Assembly (NCBI GenBank): GCA_964344965.1
Contig: CAYFPJ010000002.1
Span: forward strand, 1 to 64,000
Length of the DNA stretch: 64,000 nt
Source: UM-FILTER-37-12 sp964344965
GTDB lineage: Bacteria > Patescibacteriota > Patescibacteriia > Magasanikbacterales > UBA922
Direction of reading: 5' to 3'
Positions within the stretch are counted from its first letter, which is position 1. The number at the start of each line of letters is the position of its first letter. Shown in pieces: positions 52,801 through 61,662 of this stretch. A program made the translations under genes and the position numbers. Under the pieces are notes generated by a model. That model had not been told where the DNA came from. It worked only from the letters and a program-made list of their open reading frames with translations, and searched no databases.

Positions 52801-53850
52801 TTATAAATCTATATCATTATATTTTAAATGTGTATCTATAGGGATGTCATTTCTTACGATCTTACCAAGCAACCCCTCATATTCTCCTGCCTTTATCTCT
52901 CCAGTACCCGGACGCTTCACCCAGATATTTTCTTTTGTTAATTTTTCGCCTTCTTTTATATCTTGTATTGTCACTACAGTTGCAAAAGCAAAATCTATTG
53001 TCACTTGTTCCTCTTTGGCTGCTTCTTTTTTGCCACCACGCATCTTGAATATCTCTCCTGAATCAAAAATCAAATTCTCAAGAGCTTCAGGATCCATGGA
53101 GTTGACAATGTCTGGGCCAGGCCTATCCATACTATCTGTGAAATGCCTCTCGAGGATATCAGCTCCAAGAGCTGTAGCAGCCAAACAAGCCAAATTGGAT
53201 ACTGTGTGGTCGGACAATCCTACGACAGCATTGGAGAATTCTTTTTGCAATTCTTGCATCCCCCCTAGTCGAACTAAGTGCGGAGGCGTGGGGTAGAGAT
53301 TGGTGGTGTGGAGAAGCGCATAAGGAACATTATATTTCTCTACTATTTCTACAGCCTTCTTGACGCTTGCTATATTATTCATGCCTGTACTTATGATCAT
53401 GGGCTTACCAAACCCTGCAATGTGCTCGACAAGAGGATAATTATTGCACTCCCCTGATCCAATTTTATAGGCAAGCACTCCCATTCGCTCCAGACGATCA
53501 GCTGCTGCTCTAGAAAATGGGGTACTAAGAAAAATCATCCCTTTTCCTTCTACATATTCTTTCAATTTTATTTCATCTTCTTCATTAAGAGCACATTTCT
53601 CCATGATGTCATAAATTGAATCTGTAGAATTGCCTGGGATAACTTTTTTGGCCTCTTTGCTCATCTCATCCTCTATCACATGGGTCTGGTGCTTGATCAC
53701 TTCTGCTCCAGCCTGATGTGCAGCATCGACAATGGCAAAAGCCACTTCCAAATCACCTTCATGATTGATCCCAATATCGGGAATAACAAAAGTAGGAAAG
53801 TCTGGACCGATCTTCCTGTCTCCAATTTGAATGAAATTATTTTTTGGCAT
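52801..53850 (-). CDS. neuB: N-acetylneuraminate / legionaminate synthase (NeuB family), first copy
   Basis: NeuB TIM barrel: FVIPDIGINHEGDLEVAFAIVDAA, AEVIKHQTHVIEDEM, YKIGSGECNNYPLVEHIA, STGMNNIASVKKAVEI, LLHTTNLYPTPPHLVRL and GLSDHT. The last ~65 residues are the SAF antifreeze-like domain (IKEGEKLTKENIWVKRPGTG). It condenses phosphoenolpyruvate with an N-acyl mannosamine derivative. Spacing of 3 bp to NeuC shows a common transcript. Confidence 0.94.
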   Translation of the reverse strand: MPKNNFIQIGDRKIGPDFPTFVIPDIGINHEGDLEVAFAIVDAAHQAGAEVIKHQTHVIEDEMSKEAKKVIPGNSTDSIYDIMEKCALNEEDEIKLKEYVEGKGMIFLSTPFSRAAADRLERMGVLAYKIGSGECNNYPLVEHIAGFGKPMIISTGMNNIASVKKAVEIVEKYNVPYALLHTTNLYPTPPHLVRLGGMQELQKEFSNAVVGLSDHTVSNLACLAATALGADILERHFTDSMDRPGPDIVNSMDPEALENLIFDSGEIFKMRGGKKEAAKEEQVTIDFAFATVVTIQDIKEGEKLTKENIWVKRPGTGEIKAGEYEGLLGKIVRNDIPIDTHLKYNDIDL

Positions 53851-53894
53851 AAAACAGCAATAGATTTCTCTCCAATTTTTATTTTAATAAAGTT

Positions 53895-53972
53895 AATAAA
53901 TAGTAGGATATTTTTGTCAGCAACAGTCTGCTCCTTTTAGATTTTGATGGCTAAAATATCCTACTATTTATT
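53895..53972. repeat. Variable-arm inverted repeat with AACAGTCTGC core (class II, copy 2)
   Basis: Arms AATAAATAGTAGGATATTTT and its exact complement. Core GTCAGCAACAGTCTGCTCC...GATTTTGATGGC. It separates the NeuB/NeuC group from the oxidoreductase/NeuB2 group. Confidence 0.85.
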
Positions 53973-54010
53973 GATGGTCACAAAAATTAGTTAATGTTCA
54001 TTATTAAAAT

Positions 54011-55009
54011 CTACAAATCTTTAAAGCCATCCAAAAAACCAAGGATACGTTCATCTTCCTGAAATGTATACGGAAATTCTTTCTTTCCTTCTACAGCCTG
54101 GAGAAAATCACCAATCTCCGCTTCATACGCTTCTTCACCTGTATTGTATTGTCCCACCTTCTTCCCGCTGTCAAGATCAATTACCTCAGTATCTCCTTTT
54201 TCTGTACCAAAAATACTAATTTTTTTACCCAACCAATCCCAATCTATGGTCCCTTCTGTCCCAATTATTTTCAAAGTTCTGCCAGCCTTTCTGTTTATGA
54301 GATCAATCATCATATTCCCCACTATACCATTTTCAAATTGTGCGGTGGCAGCATAAATATCATCTGCTGTCATTTCTAAATCTGATATTTTTCCACGCAA
54401 GCCGTAAACTTTCTTTACTGAACTACTGAACATGTCTATCAGCCAGACCAGCTCATAGGCAAACATCTCAGGACAACCCCCAGTATCCTTCTTGGCAAAG
54501 TAAACTTCTTTGTAATCTTCATACGGATGCCAATCTGGCAGATATTGCCCAAGATAATGATTAAAAGACAGTGGCTTACCTATTCTTCCTGACAAAATTA
54601 ACTCTTTAATTCTTTTGACAGCAGGAAAATAACGGAATGTACAAGACGGTGCTGCCACAAAATCATCACCAAGCAAAGGATAAAGCTCTTGGTAACCGTC
54701 AGGCTTGGTAGTCACTTCTACAAAAAAATGCTTTTTCTTTTTGGCAATCTGTAAAAAATACTGATGATGCAAATTTGGCGGAGTAGAAATGATGTAGGCA
54801 TCTGGATTTATCTCTTGCTCTGCTTCTTCAAAATTTACAAAAGTTTTTATCCCGTATTCTTTGCCAACCTCTGTACTTCTCTCTTCTGAAGGGTCAAACC
54901 CAAAAATCTGCTCCGCTGGAATTTGATGAAATTTCAAATTTCTAATGCGGCGCTTACCCATCGAACCAAGTCCAATGATAAGAAATTTTTTATCTGTTTT
55001 CACTGGCAT
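54011..55009 (-). CDS. Gfo/Idh/MocA family oxidoreductase
   Basis: NAD site FLIIGLGSMGKRRIRNLKFH and the C-terminal dimer domain (LIGRIGKPLSFNHYLGQYLPDWHPYEDYKEVYF) match Gfo/Idh/MocA sugar oxidoreductases. The usual EKP motif is altered: FFVEVTTKPDG places VTT between Glu and Lys-Pro. It overlaps the start of the next gene (54990) by 20 bp, so the two oxidoreductases form a pair. The sugar substrate is unknown, perhaps a nonulosonic acid precursor or UDP-sugar. Confidence 0.88.
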   Translation of the reverse strand: MPVKTDKKFLIIGLGSMGKRRIRNLKFHQIPAEQIFGFDPSEERSTEVGKEYGIKTFVNFEEAEQEINPDAYIISTPPNLHHQYFLQIAKKKKHFFVEVTTKPDGYQELYPLLGDDFVAAPSCTFRYFPAVKRIKELILSGRIGKPLSFNHYLGQYLPDWHPYEDYKEVYFAKKDTGGCPEMFAYELVWLIDMFSSSVKKVYGLRGKISDLEMTADDIYAATAQFENGIVGNMMIDLINRKAGRTLKIIGTEGTIDWDWLGKKISIFGTEKGDTEVIDLDSGKKVGQYNTGEEAYEAEIGDFLQAVEGKKEFPYTFQEDERILGFLDGFKDL

Positions 55010-55940
55010 ATTTCTTTAAATCTTCTATTATTTCTACATCGTGTATTGCCTCATCTACGTTGGAAAAGTAATCACCCTTTTGGAGAGAATCTATAAAAAA
55101 ATCAATCTCTCTCTCATACATATTGTTGCGTTCCAGTTCTATTTTTTCACTCAAAATAACACTCTCATGATTCTTGACAACAATCGTATTGTTATCGCTA
55201 TTCCAGACTAGAGTACCCTGGTCCCCAGCTATCTCCAAATATCTACCATAGGGAACGCGGATATAATCTTGGTGAATTGATACTATCACTCCAGAATCAC
55301 TAACTAAAACACTCTCTGCACAATCCTCAGTATCTATCTCCAAACTTGAAATTTTGTCTAGATAACAAATTTTGGCTTGCAACTTTTCTCCCAATAGCCA
55401 GGCCGGATAGTTTATTTCATGCACTAAGTCAAGCATTACTCCCCCGCCATCATCCTTACTAGATGAATAACACTGGCGATAATCTCGCTCTCTCCACTGG
55501 AGCAAATCCTGTCCAACTGAAACGCGCATATAATAAATACGACCCAAAATTTTATCCTTCAAAATTTTCTTAATGTGGAGAAATGGTTCAAAAAAATGAA
55601 AATTATAAGCTACCCAAGAACTAATTTCTTTTTGCTTCATTTCTTCCGCCAGCTCTGTCAACATTTTGATGTTATTTGAAAGAGGCTTTTCAATCAACAG
55701 TGCTTTTGGATTGAGCTTAATACATTTTTCAATTGTTTCCACGTGCTTCGATGTCTCGTTGGTAATAAAAAATGCGTCAAAAGGACCATGCTTGGCTAGC
55801 TCATCCCAAGAAGAGACAGTTGTAATGTTTGACAAATCAGTTCGCTTGGATAAAACAACAGTATCGACATCTTTATAAAACTGCAAATTCTCTAGATGCC
55901 TTTTTCCAATTGAACCAAATCCAATTATGCCAATTTTCAT
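54990..55940 (-). CDS. Gfo/Idh/MocA family oxidoreductase (second)
   Basis: IGIIGFGSIGKRHLENLQFYK is the NAD site, LLIEKPLSNN the canonical EKP motif. GGVMLDLVHEINYPAWLLG is the substrate loop. Its 3' end overlaps the other oxidoreductase by 20 bp, and its 5' end overlaps the CMP-sugar synthetase by 4 bp. Neighbour relations suggest both oxidoreductases act on the nonulosonic-acid product of this module. Related gene pairs occur in flagellin/capsule nonulosonate clusters, but the reaction is not known here. Confidence 0.9.
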   Translation of the reverse strand: MKIGIIGFGSIGKRHLENLQFYKDVDTVVLSKRTDLSNITTVSSWDELAKHGPFDAFFITNETSKHVETIEKCIKLNPKALLIEKPLSNNIKMLTELAEEMKQKEISSWVAYNFHFFEPFLHIKKILKDKILGRIYYMRVSVGQDLLQWRERDYRQCYSSSKDDGGGVMLDLVHEINYPAWLLGEKLQAKICYLDKISSLEIDTEDCAESVLVSDSGVIVSIHQDYIRVPYGRYLEIAGDQGTLVWNSDNNTIVVKNHESVILSEKIELERNNMYEREIDFFIDSLQKGDYFSNVDEAIHDVEIIEDLKKYASENR

Positions 55941-56686
55941 AGACCTTTTTTTTCTTGTTCTAATTCTAGAATTCTATCTTTCATTTTTTCTTTATTTTGA
56001 TAAAAAAGCTCAGCCATGGCCCACTCTTCTGGATCATCTAGGTCAACCGAACGCCATTTTGGACAAACCACTGCTTTGGTCTTCTTGGTAATCACCAATT
56101 TTTCTTTCAATAAAGCTCCCATCTCAATGATATAAACAAAACAACCATTTAGTAGATAGGCCTTCTCCCAAGTCTGTGTATTATTAGAATGTGTCTCTAA
56201 TCCATTGACAAGAACTGTGTCATTTTCTGTGCTAAGATGATATAGCTTAGGATGAGTCGGGCAGACTGTCAAAACTGTTGTGGCATCAGTGTCTTGCATC
56301 ATCTGCCAACAATCTTCAATATCTTTAATTTCTCGCAAAAGAGAAGTGGTTTGTAAAATCATCAAATGTGTCGGCTCATATCCTTCATCATTTTTTAATT
56401 TTTCCAAAGTATAGAGAATACTGTCGACGACATTGGCACTATCCGATGCCAAATGTTCAGGACGCAAAAATGGTACATCTGCTCCATACTTTTTTGCCAC
56501 CTTAGCGATCTCTTCTGAATCAGTGTCTACGACTACTCTATCGATAAATGGCACGGACAAAGCCTGCTCAATAGCATAAGCAATCAAAGGTTTACCCAAA
56601 AAATCCTTGATATTTTTACCAGGAATTCTTTTGGAGCCAGCCCGAGCTGGGATGTAGGCTAGTATACGCTGCTCTTTCTTATCCAT
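55937..56686 (-). CDS. neuA: Acylneuraminate cytidylyltransferase (CMP-nonulosonate synthetase)
   Basis: ILAYIPARAGSKRIPGKNI is the CTP-binding loop and FLRPEHLASDSANVVDSILY supplies the next conserved segment. QTTSLLREIKDIEDCWQMM and YLLNGCFVYII follow the NeuA pattern. It activates a nonulosonic acid to its CMP form for transfer. It overlaps the oxidoreductase by 4 bp and stands 1 bp from NeuB2, so the pair probably handles one product. A second, only moderately similar synthetase is at 62323-63036. Confidence 0.92.
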   Translation of the reverse strand: MDKKEQRILAYIPARAGSKRIPGKNIKDFLGKPLIAYAIEQALSVPFIDRVVVDTDSEEIAKVAKKYGADVPFLRPEHLASDSANVVDSILYTLEKLKNDEGYEPTHLMILQTTSLLREIKDIEDCWQMMQDTDATTVLTVCPTHPKLYHLSTENDTVLVNGLETHSNNTQTWEKAYLLNGCFVYIIEMGALLKEKLVITKKTKAVVCPKWRSVDLDDPEEWAMAELFYQNKEKMKDRILELEQEKKGL

Positions 56687-56687
56687 A

Positions 56688-57722
56688 TTATTCTAAATCT
56701 TCTTTAAGAATATGTTCGCCATTTTTAATATTTCTTTTTACTTTTTTGTCAACCAAAGTGTCAAATTCTTCGATAGATATATGCCCATCTTCAGGCCGAT
56801 ATGGACGAATAGACATAAGATCATCTGGCTCGAGCACTGATCCGACTGACAAATCTTTGTGTGCACAAATTGCCTTATGAGCCCAAGTCTTGTATTGCAA
56901 TACTTCATCATCAATCTGATAATTTCTAGTTATTTGATAAATCTCATCTACATCTGCTAGCATCTTTTTGAACTGATCTGGAACAATACCAACTGAAATA
57001 TCAAGACTCTCAAATTTTGGTTTGACCTTATGTTCTGGAAGACAGATATGCTTTTCCATAATCGTCACTTCCTCCATGCCTGCTGCTACCAAGATAGCAT
57101 TGGTCCCAGCCACATGATCAGAATACCCAAAGTTAAATTCTGGAAATTTGGACTTCATTTTCTCGATCAACCTCAAATTGGCCAGACGTGGCGGTGTTGG
57201 ATAAATGGTTGTACAGTGAAATATAATTAACTGATCAGCGTAATTTTGGTATTTTTCTAAAACCCGCATTACTTCTTCTTCTTGCAAAAGACCAAGAGAA
57301 AGTAAAACTGGCTTGCCTGTGCCAAGAGCCATATCTATCATTCGATAGTTATTGCTATCACCAGACCCAATTTTTAAGACTGGCATCCCAGCTTCGGCTA
57401 GCTCTACCAAATCATACTCATTGTGGGTAGTAGCAAAACAAGTGATTCCTTTTTCTTTCCCATACTTCATGATTTCAAGAAAATCACTTTTACTCAACGC
57501 TCTTTGACTAAGACGCTCTCGCCAATGAACGTCTATCTCACTAACTACATTTTCTGGAGTAATACTTTGGAATTTTAAAAGTCTAATACCCGCCTTTATG
57601 GCTTCATCTACGAATTTTAAACCTACTTCTTTTTCACCAAATGTCAAAACACCAGCCTCTGCGATTACTTCTGGTTTTTTGTTTGATCCAACTATAATAC
57701 CCCTATCTAATTCTATATTCAT
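56688..57722 (-). CDS. neuB: NeuB family sialic-acid-type synthase, second copy
   Basis: Same fold as 52801-53850 but clearly diverged: PEVIAEAGVLTFGEKEVGLKFVDEAI, IRLLKFQSITPENVV, LKIGSGDSNNYRMIDMA, LLSLGLLQEEEVMRVLEK, HCTTIYPTPPRLANLRLI and GYSDHV. A C-terminal SAF domain (SVGSVLEPDDLMSIRPYRPEDG) is present. Having two NeuB proteins of different sequence suggests two distinct nonulosonic acids, or different acceptors. It is the first gene of its operon, behind a class II inverted repeat. Confidence 0.92.
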   Translation of the reverse strand: MNIELDRGIIVGSNKKPEVIAEAGVLTFGEKEVGLKFVDEAIKAGIRLLKFQSITPENVVSEIDVHWRERLSQRALSKSDFLEIMKYGKEKGITCFATTHNEYDLVELAEAGMPVLKIGSGDSNNYRMIDMALGTGKPVLLSLGLLQEEEVMRVLEKYQNYADQLIIFHCTTIYPTPPRLANLRLIEKMKSKFPEFNFGYSDHVAGTNAILVAAGMEEVTIMEKHICLPEHKVKPKFESLDISVGIVPDQFKKMLADVDEIYQITRNYQIDDEVLQYKTWAHKAICAHKDLSVGSVLEPDDLMSIRPYRPEDGHISIEEFDTLVDKKVKRNIKNGEHILKEDLE

Positions 57723-57768
57723 AAATTAGTAGTGAGTTATGCTTATATTATTTACAAACAAAGCCGAA

Positions 57769-57841
57769 AAATGAATTGATTTCTTGGACAGCAACAGTCT
57801 GCAAGAGGTGTGATTTTGCTGGCTAAAAAATCAATTCATTT
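57769..57841. repeat. Variable-arm inverted repeat with AACAGTCTGC core (class II, copy 3)
   Basis: Arms AAATGAATTGATTT and AAATCAATTCATTT. Core GGACAGCAACAGTCTGCAAG...TGATTTTGCTGGC. It lies between the NeuB2 module and the sulfoquinovose module. Confidence 0.85.
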
Positions 57842-57890
57842 GAGGCAACATAGGGAAAACCTATTATTTAAATTCGATAGTTATGATAGT

Positions 57891-59048
57891 TTATTTCTTC
57901 TGCTCCCACTTTATTTTTGGAGTAATAGTATCTTTATTAATATTATCCCTGTAATCCATAATCTTCTTCAACATACTATCCACCAATACATCAGACAATT
58001 TATTTGGCTTCAGCCCAAGATCCAACAACTTGGTGTGCACAGGATTAAAGTAATGCTCTTCTGCTTCTTTGCGAGGATTTTCAATATGCTCAATTCTCGG
58101 ATTCAACCCAAGCTTTTGTCCGGCACTTTGAACCATTTCTGCCAATTCTTTGACAGAAAATAACTCTGTAAACTGGTTGTAAATTCTAAATTCCCCCCTA
58201 TCTGCAGGATTCATAGCGGCAATTTCAACACATTGCAAGGTGTCTACAATATTTAAGTATCCTCTAGTCTGCCCACCTTTACCGTAAGGAGTAATCGGCA
58301 TATCAGCCACAGCCTGGACACAAAAACGATTAAGAGCAGTCCCGAATACTGCATCATAATGTAAGCTGGTGGCCAGACGCTCATCTTTTTTTGTTTCTTC
58401 GGTCTCAATACCATAGACAATACCCTGATTCAAATCTGTAGCTCTGAGATCCCAAATCTTACAGGCAAAATAAATATTGTTACTATCATGCACTTTAGAT
58501 AAGTGATAAAAAGAACCTGGATTTTTTGGGAAAAGCATCCGATCAGTCCTTCCTTTGTGCTCAATATCAATGTACCCTTCTTCAATATCAATATTTGGTG
58601 TACCGTACTCTCCCATGGTTCCAAGCTTTACCAGATGAGCATCTGGACAATTTCTCTTCATGGCAAACAAGACGTTTAGAGTGCCCATGACATTATTCAT
58701 CTGAGTGTTGACAGCAGTAGAATTGGTCATCATGGAGTAAGGAGCTGAGGGCTGTTCACCATAGTGAACAATGACATCAGGCATGAATTGGACAATAAAC
58801 TTATTGACAAACCTCTTGTTCAATAGATCTCCAATGTATGGAGTGATTGTCTTTCCGGAAACTTCTTTCCAAACTTTTATTCTTTCGTGCAATGTAGATA
58901 TTGGGATAAGAGGCTCTACCCCTTCTTCCAGTTCCCACTTTCGTTTGTTAAAATTATCTACTACAGCCACTTCATGACCTTTGTTTGAAAAGTACATTGC
59001 TGTTGGCCATCCCAGATAACCATCTCCTCCCAAAATAAGAATCTTCAT
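57891..59048 (-). CDS. sqdB: UDP-sulfoquinovose synthase (SQD1/SqdB-like)
   Basis: Residue-level likeness to plant and bacterial SQD1 is high: MKILILGGDGYLGWPTAMYF, HYGEQPSAPYSMM, LVKLGTMGEYGTPNIDIEEG, FYHLSKVHDSNNIYFACK, ATDLNQGIVYG and YGKGGQTRGYLNIVDTLQCV. The YHLSK block holds the catalytic Tyr and Lys. It adds sulfite to UDP-glucose to give UDP-sulfoquinovose. ATG 59048 is preferred over an upstream TTG. Genes for sulfate activation and APS reduction lie directly upstream, which supports this role. The enzyme is rarely noted in Patescibacteria. Confidence 0.94.
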   Translation of the reverse strand: MKILILGGDGYLGWPTAMYFSNKGHEVAVVDNFNKRKWELEEGVEPLIPISTLHERIKVWKEVSGKTITPYIGDLLNKRFVNKFIVQFMPDVIVHYGEQPSAPYSMMTNSTAVNTQMNNVMGTLNVLFAMKRNCPDAHLVKLGTMGEYGTPNIDIEEGYIDIEHKGRTDRMLFPKNPGSFYHLSKVHDSNNIYFACKIWDLRATDLNQGIVYGIETEETKKDERLATSLHYDAVFGTALNRFCVQAVADMPITPYGKGGQTRGYLNIVDTLQCVEIAAMNPADRGEFRIYNQFTELFSVKELAEMVQSAGQKLGLNPRIEHIENPRKEAEEHYFNPVHTKLLDLGLKPNKLSDVLVDSMLKKIMDYRDNINKDTITPKIKWEQKK

Positions 59049-59076
59049 ATATTCAATATACAAAATAGTAATTAAA

Positions 59077-60354
59077 TTAATTAGTTTTTTTTTCTACATC
59101 ACAAATGACTCCACAAGCTACAGTATTATTACTCATCTCATCGATCAAAATGAAATTGCCAGTATTTTTGTTTTCACTATATTTGTCAAACAACAAAGGA
59201 TTGCGTGCGGAAATAGAAACAGCACATATATCATTTATATACATACTATTTCCACCAGATTTTTTTTCCAAACTATCAACATCTAGGTAATAATAAATAT
59301 TGTCTACACAGCATCTTTGTGTCTGTGTGGTATGCTTTATCAAATAGCTTCTTTCCAGTTTTTGCATTGGCTCTTTGTCAAACCAAAATAATAACGCATC
59401 AATTCTCTTATTTATTTTCGGGCTATTAGAATTCTTGACTATCATATCTCCCCTACTGACATCCACTTCCTCTGTCAATGTCAATACGACAGATTCAGGG
59501 TCAGATGCTTCTTCCTTTTCTCTATCAGCTACAAAAATAGACTTGACATGTGTACTAGTGCCAGATGGTAATATAGTGACTTGGTCACCTTTTTTTATAG
59601 ACCCTCCCCCTACTTTACCAGCATAGCCTCTCCAGCTTCCTTCTCCTCTCACCACGTATTGAACCGGAAAACGAAATACATCAAGGTTACCTTGTGTTGA
59701 ATGAGGTACGTCTTCCAAGAACTCCAAGACGGTCTTACCGCTAAACCAATTCATATTTTCACCACGGTTGACTACCATATCGCCTTTAAGAGCTGACACT
59801 GGGATGAAGTCAACATCTTCAACACCTAAACCAGAGAGATAGATAAGGAAGTCTTTTTTTACTTTATCAAAAGCAAATTGGTCATATTGTACCATATCCA
59901 TCTTATTTATCAATATCACTATGTGCTTTACACCTAGACTAGCTGCAATGTAGATGTGCCTCTTTGATTGCTTTGTTACGCCCTTCTTTACATCAATCAA
60001 AAATAAGGCGACATCAGCACGAGATGCTCCAGTAGCCATATTTCTAGTATATTGTTCATGACCAGGAACATCCGCCACTATAATCCTTCTTTTTGGGGTG
60101 TTTAGGTATCTGTAAGCCACATCTATTGTAATTCCCTGTTCACGCTCAGCAGATAAGCCGTCGGTAAATAGAGAAAAATCTATATCTTCACTCGCCCCTC
60201 TAGTGCTATCCTTTTTTAATTTAGAAAGTTGATCTTCATATATTGCCCCACAATCAAAAAACAATCGGCCTATCAAAGTTGATTTACCATCATCGACACT
60301 GCCTGAAGTCGCTATCCTCAAAAGTTCTGAATTTTGTGCATCTTTTATGTGCAT
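59077..60354 (-). CDS. cysN: Sulfate adenylyltransferase subunit 1 (CysN GTPase)
   Basis: LLRIATSGSVDDGKSTLIGRLF is the GTPase P-loop, DVPGHEQYTRNMATGAS holds G3 and INKMDMVQYD the G4. AEREQGITIDVAYRY is also typical of CysN. At 425 residues it is shorter than CysNC fusions and has no APS kinase domain. With CysD it makes adenosine 5'-phosphosulfate from sulfate and ATP, driven by GTP. Spacing to SqdB is 28 bp and to the DUF2061 gene 12 bp. Confidence 0.95.
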   Translation of the reverse strand: MHIKDAQNSELLRIATSGSVDDGKSTLIGRLFFDCGAIYEDQLSKLKKDSTRGASEDIDFSLFTDGLSAEREQGITIDVAYRYLNTPKRRIIVADVPGHEQYTRNMATGASRADVALFLIDVKKGVTKQSKRHIYIAASLGVKHIVILINKMDMVQYDQFAFDKVKKDFLIYLSGLGVEDVDFIPVSALKGDMVVNRGENMNWFSGKTVLEFLEDVPHSTQGNLDVFRFPVQYVVRGEGSWRGYAGKVGGGSIKKGDQVTILPSGTSTHVKSIFVADREKEEASDPESVVLTLTEEVDVSRGDMIVKNSNSPKINKRIDALLFWFDKEPMQKLERSYLIKHTTQTQRCCVDNIYYYLDVDSLEKKSGGNSMYINDICAVSISARNPLLFDKYSENKNTGNFILIDEMSNNTVACGVICDVEKKTN

Positions 60355-60366
60355 ATTTATTTTATA

Positions 60367-60585
60367 TTACTCTTCTTTTGCCACTCCCCAATCTATGCTA
60401 TTCCAAAACCGTTCATGACCATAATAAAGGATCATCTTGAAGAAAACCTCAATAGACCCAATACTAAAAGCAATAAGAAAGTCTTTTGTCAATAAATAAG
60501 AAATTGTTACTGTTGCCAAAGTAGCAATGATTCTCCAACTGATTGTTTTAGTGAAAGTTCTAATCTGTTTTTCTTTTTTACTCAT
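60367..60585 (-). CDS. DUF2061 membrane protein
   Basis: The short protein (72 residues from ATG 60585, MSKKEKQIRTFTKTISWR) has the DUF2061 pattern: SWRIIATLATVTISYLLTK, FLIAFSIGSIEVFFKMILYYGHERFWN. Two membrane helices are predicted. DUF2061 often sits next to cysN/cysC or sulfate-assimilation genes, as here. Its role is not established. Spacing is 12 bp to cysN. Confidence 0.88.
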   Translation of the reverse strand: MSKKEKQIRTFTKTISWRIIATLATVTISYLLTKDFLIAFSIGSIEVFFKMILYYGHERFWNSIDWGVAKEE

Positions 60586-60631
60586 ATTTTTTTGGTTACT
60601 CGCGATCATTATTACACTGAAGAGGAGCGGA

Positions 60632-60712
60632 ACAAAGTATTATTCCTTTTTTACCTGACCACTGTGTGAGTCAAAGCGAGTTTGGTAAGGTAAAAAAGGA
60701 ATAATACTTTGT
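60632..60712. repeat. Variable-arm inverted repeat with CTGTGTGAG/GCGAGTTT core (class I, copy 4)
   Basis: Arms ACAAAGTATTATTCC-TTTTTTACC and its exact complement (24 bp). The loop reads TGACCACTGTGTGAGTCAAAGCGAGTTTGGTAA. It separates DUF2061/cysN from cysD. Confidence 0.85.
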
Positions 60713-60755
60713 GGAGTGAAAAAATCCTGTAAATACAATGAATATTTACAAATAT

Positions 60756-61658
60756 TCAAAAATATCCTTCCTTTTTCTTTTGTTCCATCGAAGATGATGA
60801 GCCGTGATCAATAGCTCTCGTCTCTCTTTCAGAATTTTTTGCCAGATACAATTCTTCAATAATGCCATCTATGGTCGTAGCCAAAGAAGGTACACATCCA
60901 GTCGATGGCGAACAACCCAGAGTCCTGTAGCGAAACATATCTTCTATAATTTCTTCATCACCAGCTTTGACATATTTATCAAGACGTAAGTATACTCCTC
61001 TTTTTTTGATAACTCTTTGTTTTTTGGAAAAATAAAGAGGAACTATTTCGATATTTTCTTTTTTTATATATTCCCAAATGTCTACCTCTGTCCAGTCTGA
61101 AAGTGGGAAAACTCTCATCGATTGCCCCTCATGCAGGCGAGAATTATAAAGATGCCAGAGCTCTGGTCGTTGATTCTTAGGATCCCACACTCCCCCCTCA
61201 CCACGAACAGAGAAAATTCTTTCCTTAGCTCTTGATTTTTCTTCATCTCTTCTCGCACCACCAAAAGCTAGATCAAAATTATGTATATCAAGTGCTTCCA
61301 GGAGGGGTTTGGTTTTTTTGTAATATATGTACTCCTCTGTATGAGCTTGTTCTGGATTCATGTTCATAGCTATCACTTCCTCATTTTTATGGACTATGAG
61401 ATCTACTCCTATTTTTTTGGTATAGTAATCTCGAAATTCAATCATCTCTGGAAATTTATAACCTGTGTCTATATGAAGAAGAGGAAAAGGAATCTTACCA
61501 GGATAAAATGCTTTTTGCACTAATCTAAGCAATACTGAAGAATCCTTCCCTATCGAATAAAGTAAGACTGGATTCTTACATTCGGCCACTGCTTCACGAA
61601 TGATAAAAATACTTTCCATCTCAAGTTGTTCCAAATAACTCAAACTACGCTGTGACAT
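60756..61658 (-). CDS. cysD: Sulfate adenylyltransferase subunit 2 (CysD)
   Basis: PP-loop protein: NPVLLYSIGKDSSVLLRLVQKAF, LHIDTGYKFPEMIEFRDYY, AFGGARRDEEKSRAKERIFSVR and the closing TRAIDHGSSSSMEQKKKEGYF are diagnostic of CysD. ATG 61658 (MSQRSLSYLEQLE) is taken as the start. Longer frames would run into the cysH stop. It forms the sulfate adenylyltransferase with CysN. It is 4 bp from cysH. Confidence 0.95.
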   Translation of the reverse strand: MSQRSLSYLEQLEMESIFIIREAVAECKNPVLLYSIGKDSSVLLRLVQKAFYPGKIPFPLLHIDTGYKFPEMIEFRDYYTKKIGVDLIVHKNEEVIAMNMNPEQAHTEEYIYYKKTKPLLEALDIHNFDLAFGGARRDEEKSRAKERIFSVRGEGGVWDPKNQRPELWHLYNSRLHEGQSMRVFPLSDWTEVDIWEYIKKENIEIVPLYFSKKQRVIKKRGVYLRLDKYVKAGDEEIIEDMFRYRTLGCSPSTGCVPSLATTIDGIIEELYLAKNSERETRAIDHGSSSSMEQKKKEGYF

Positions 61659-61662
61659 AAAA

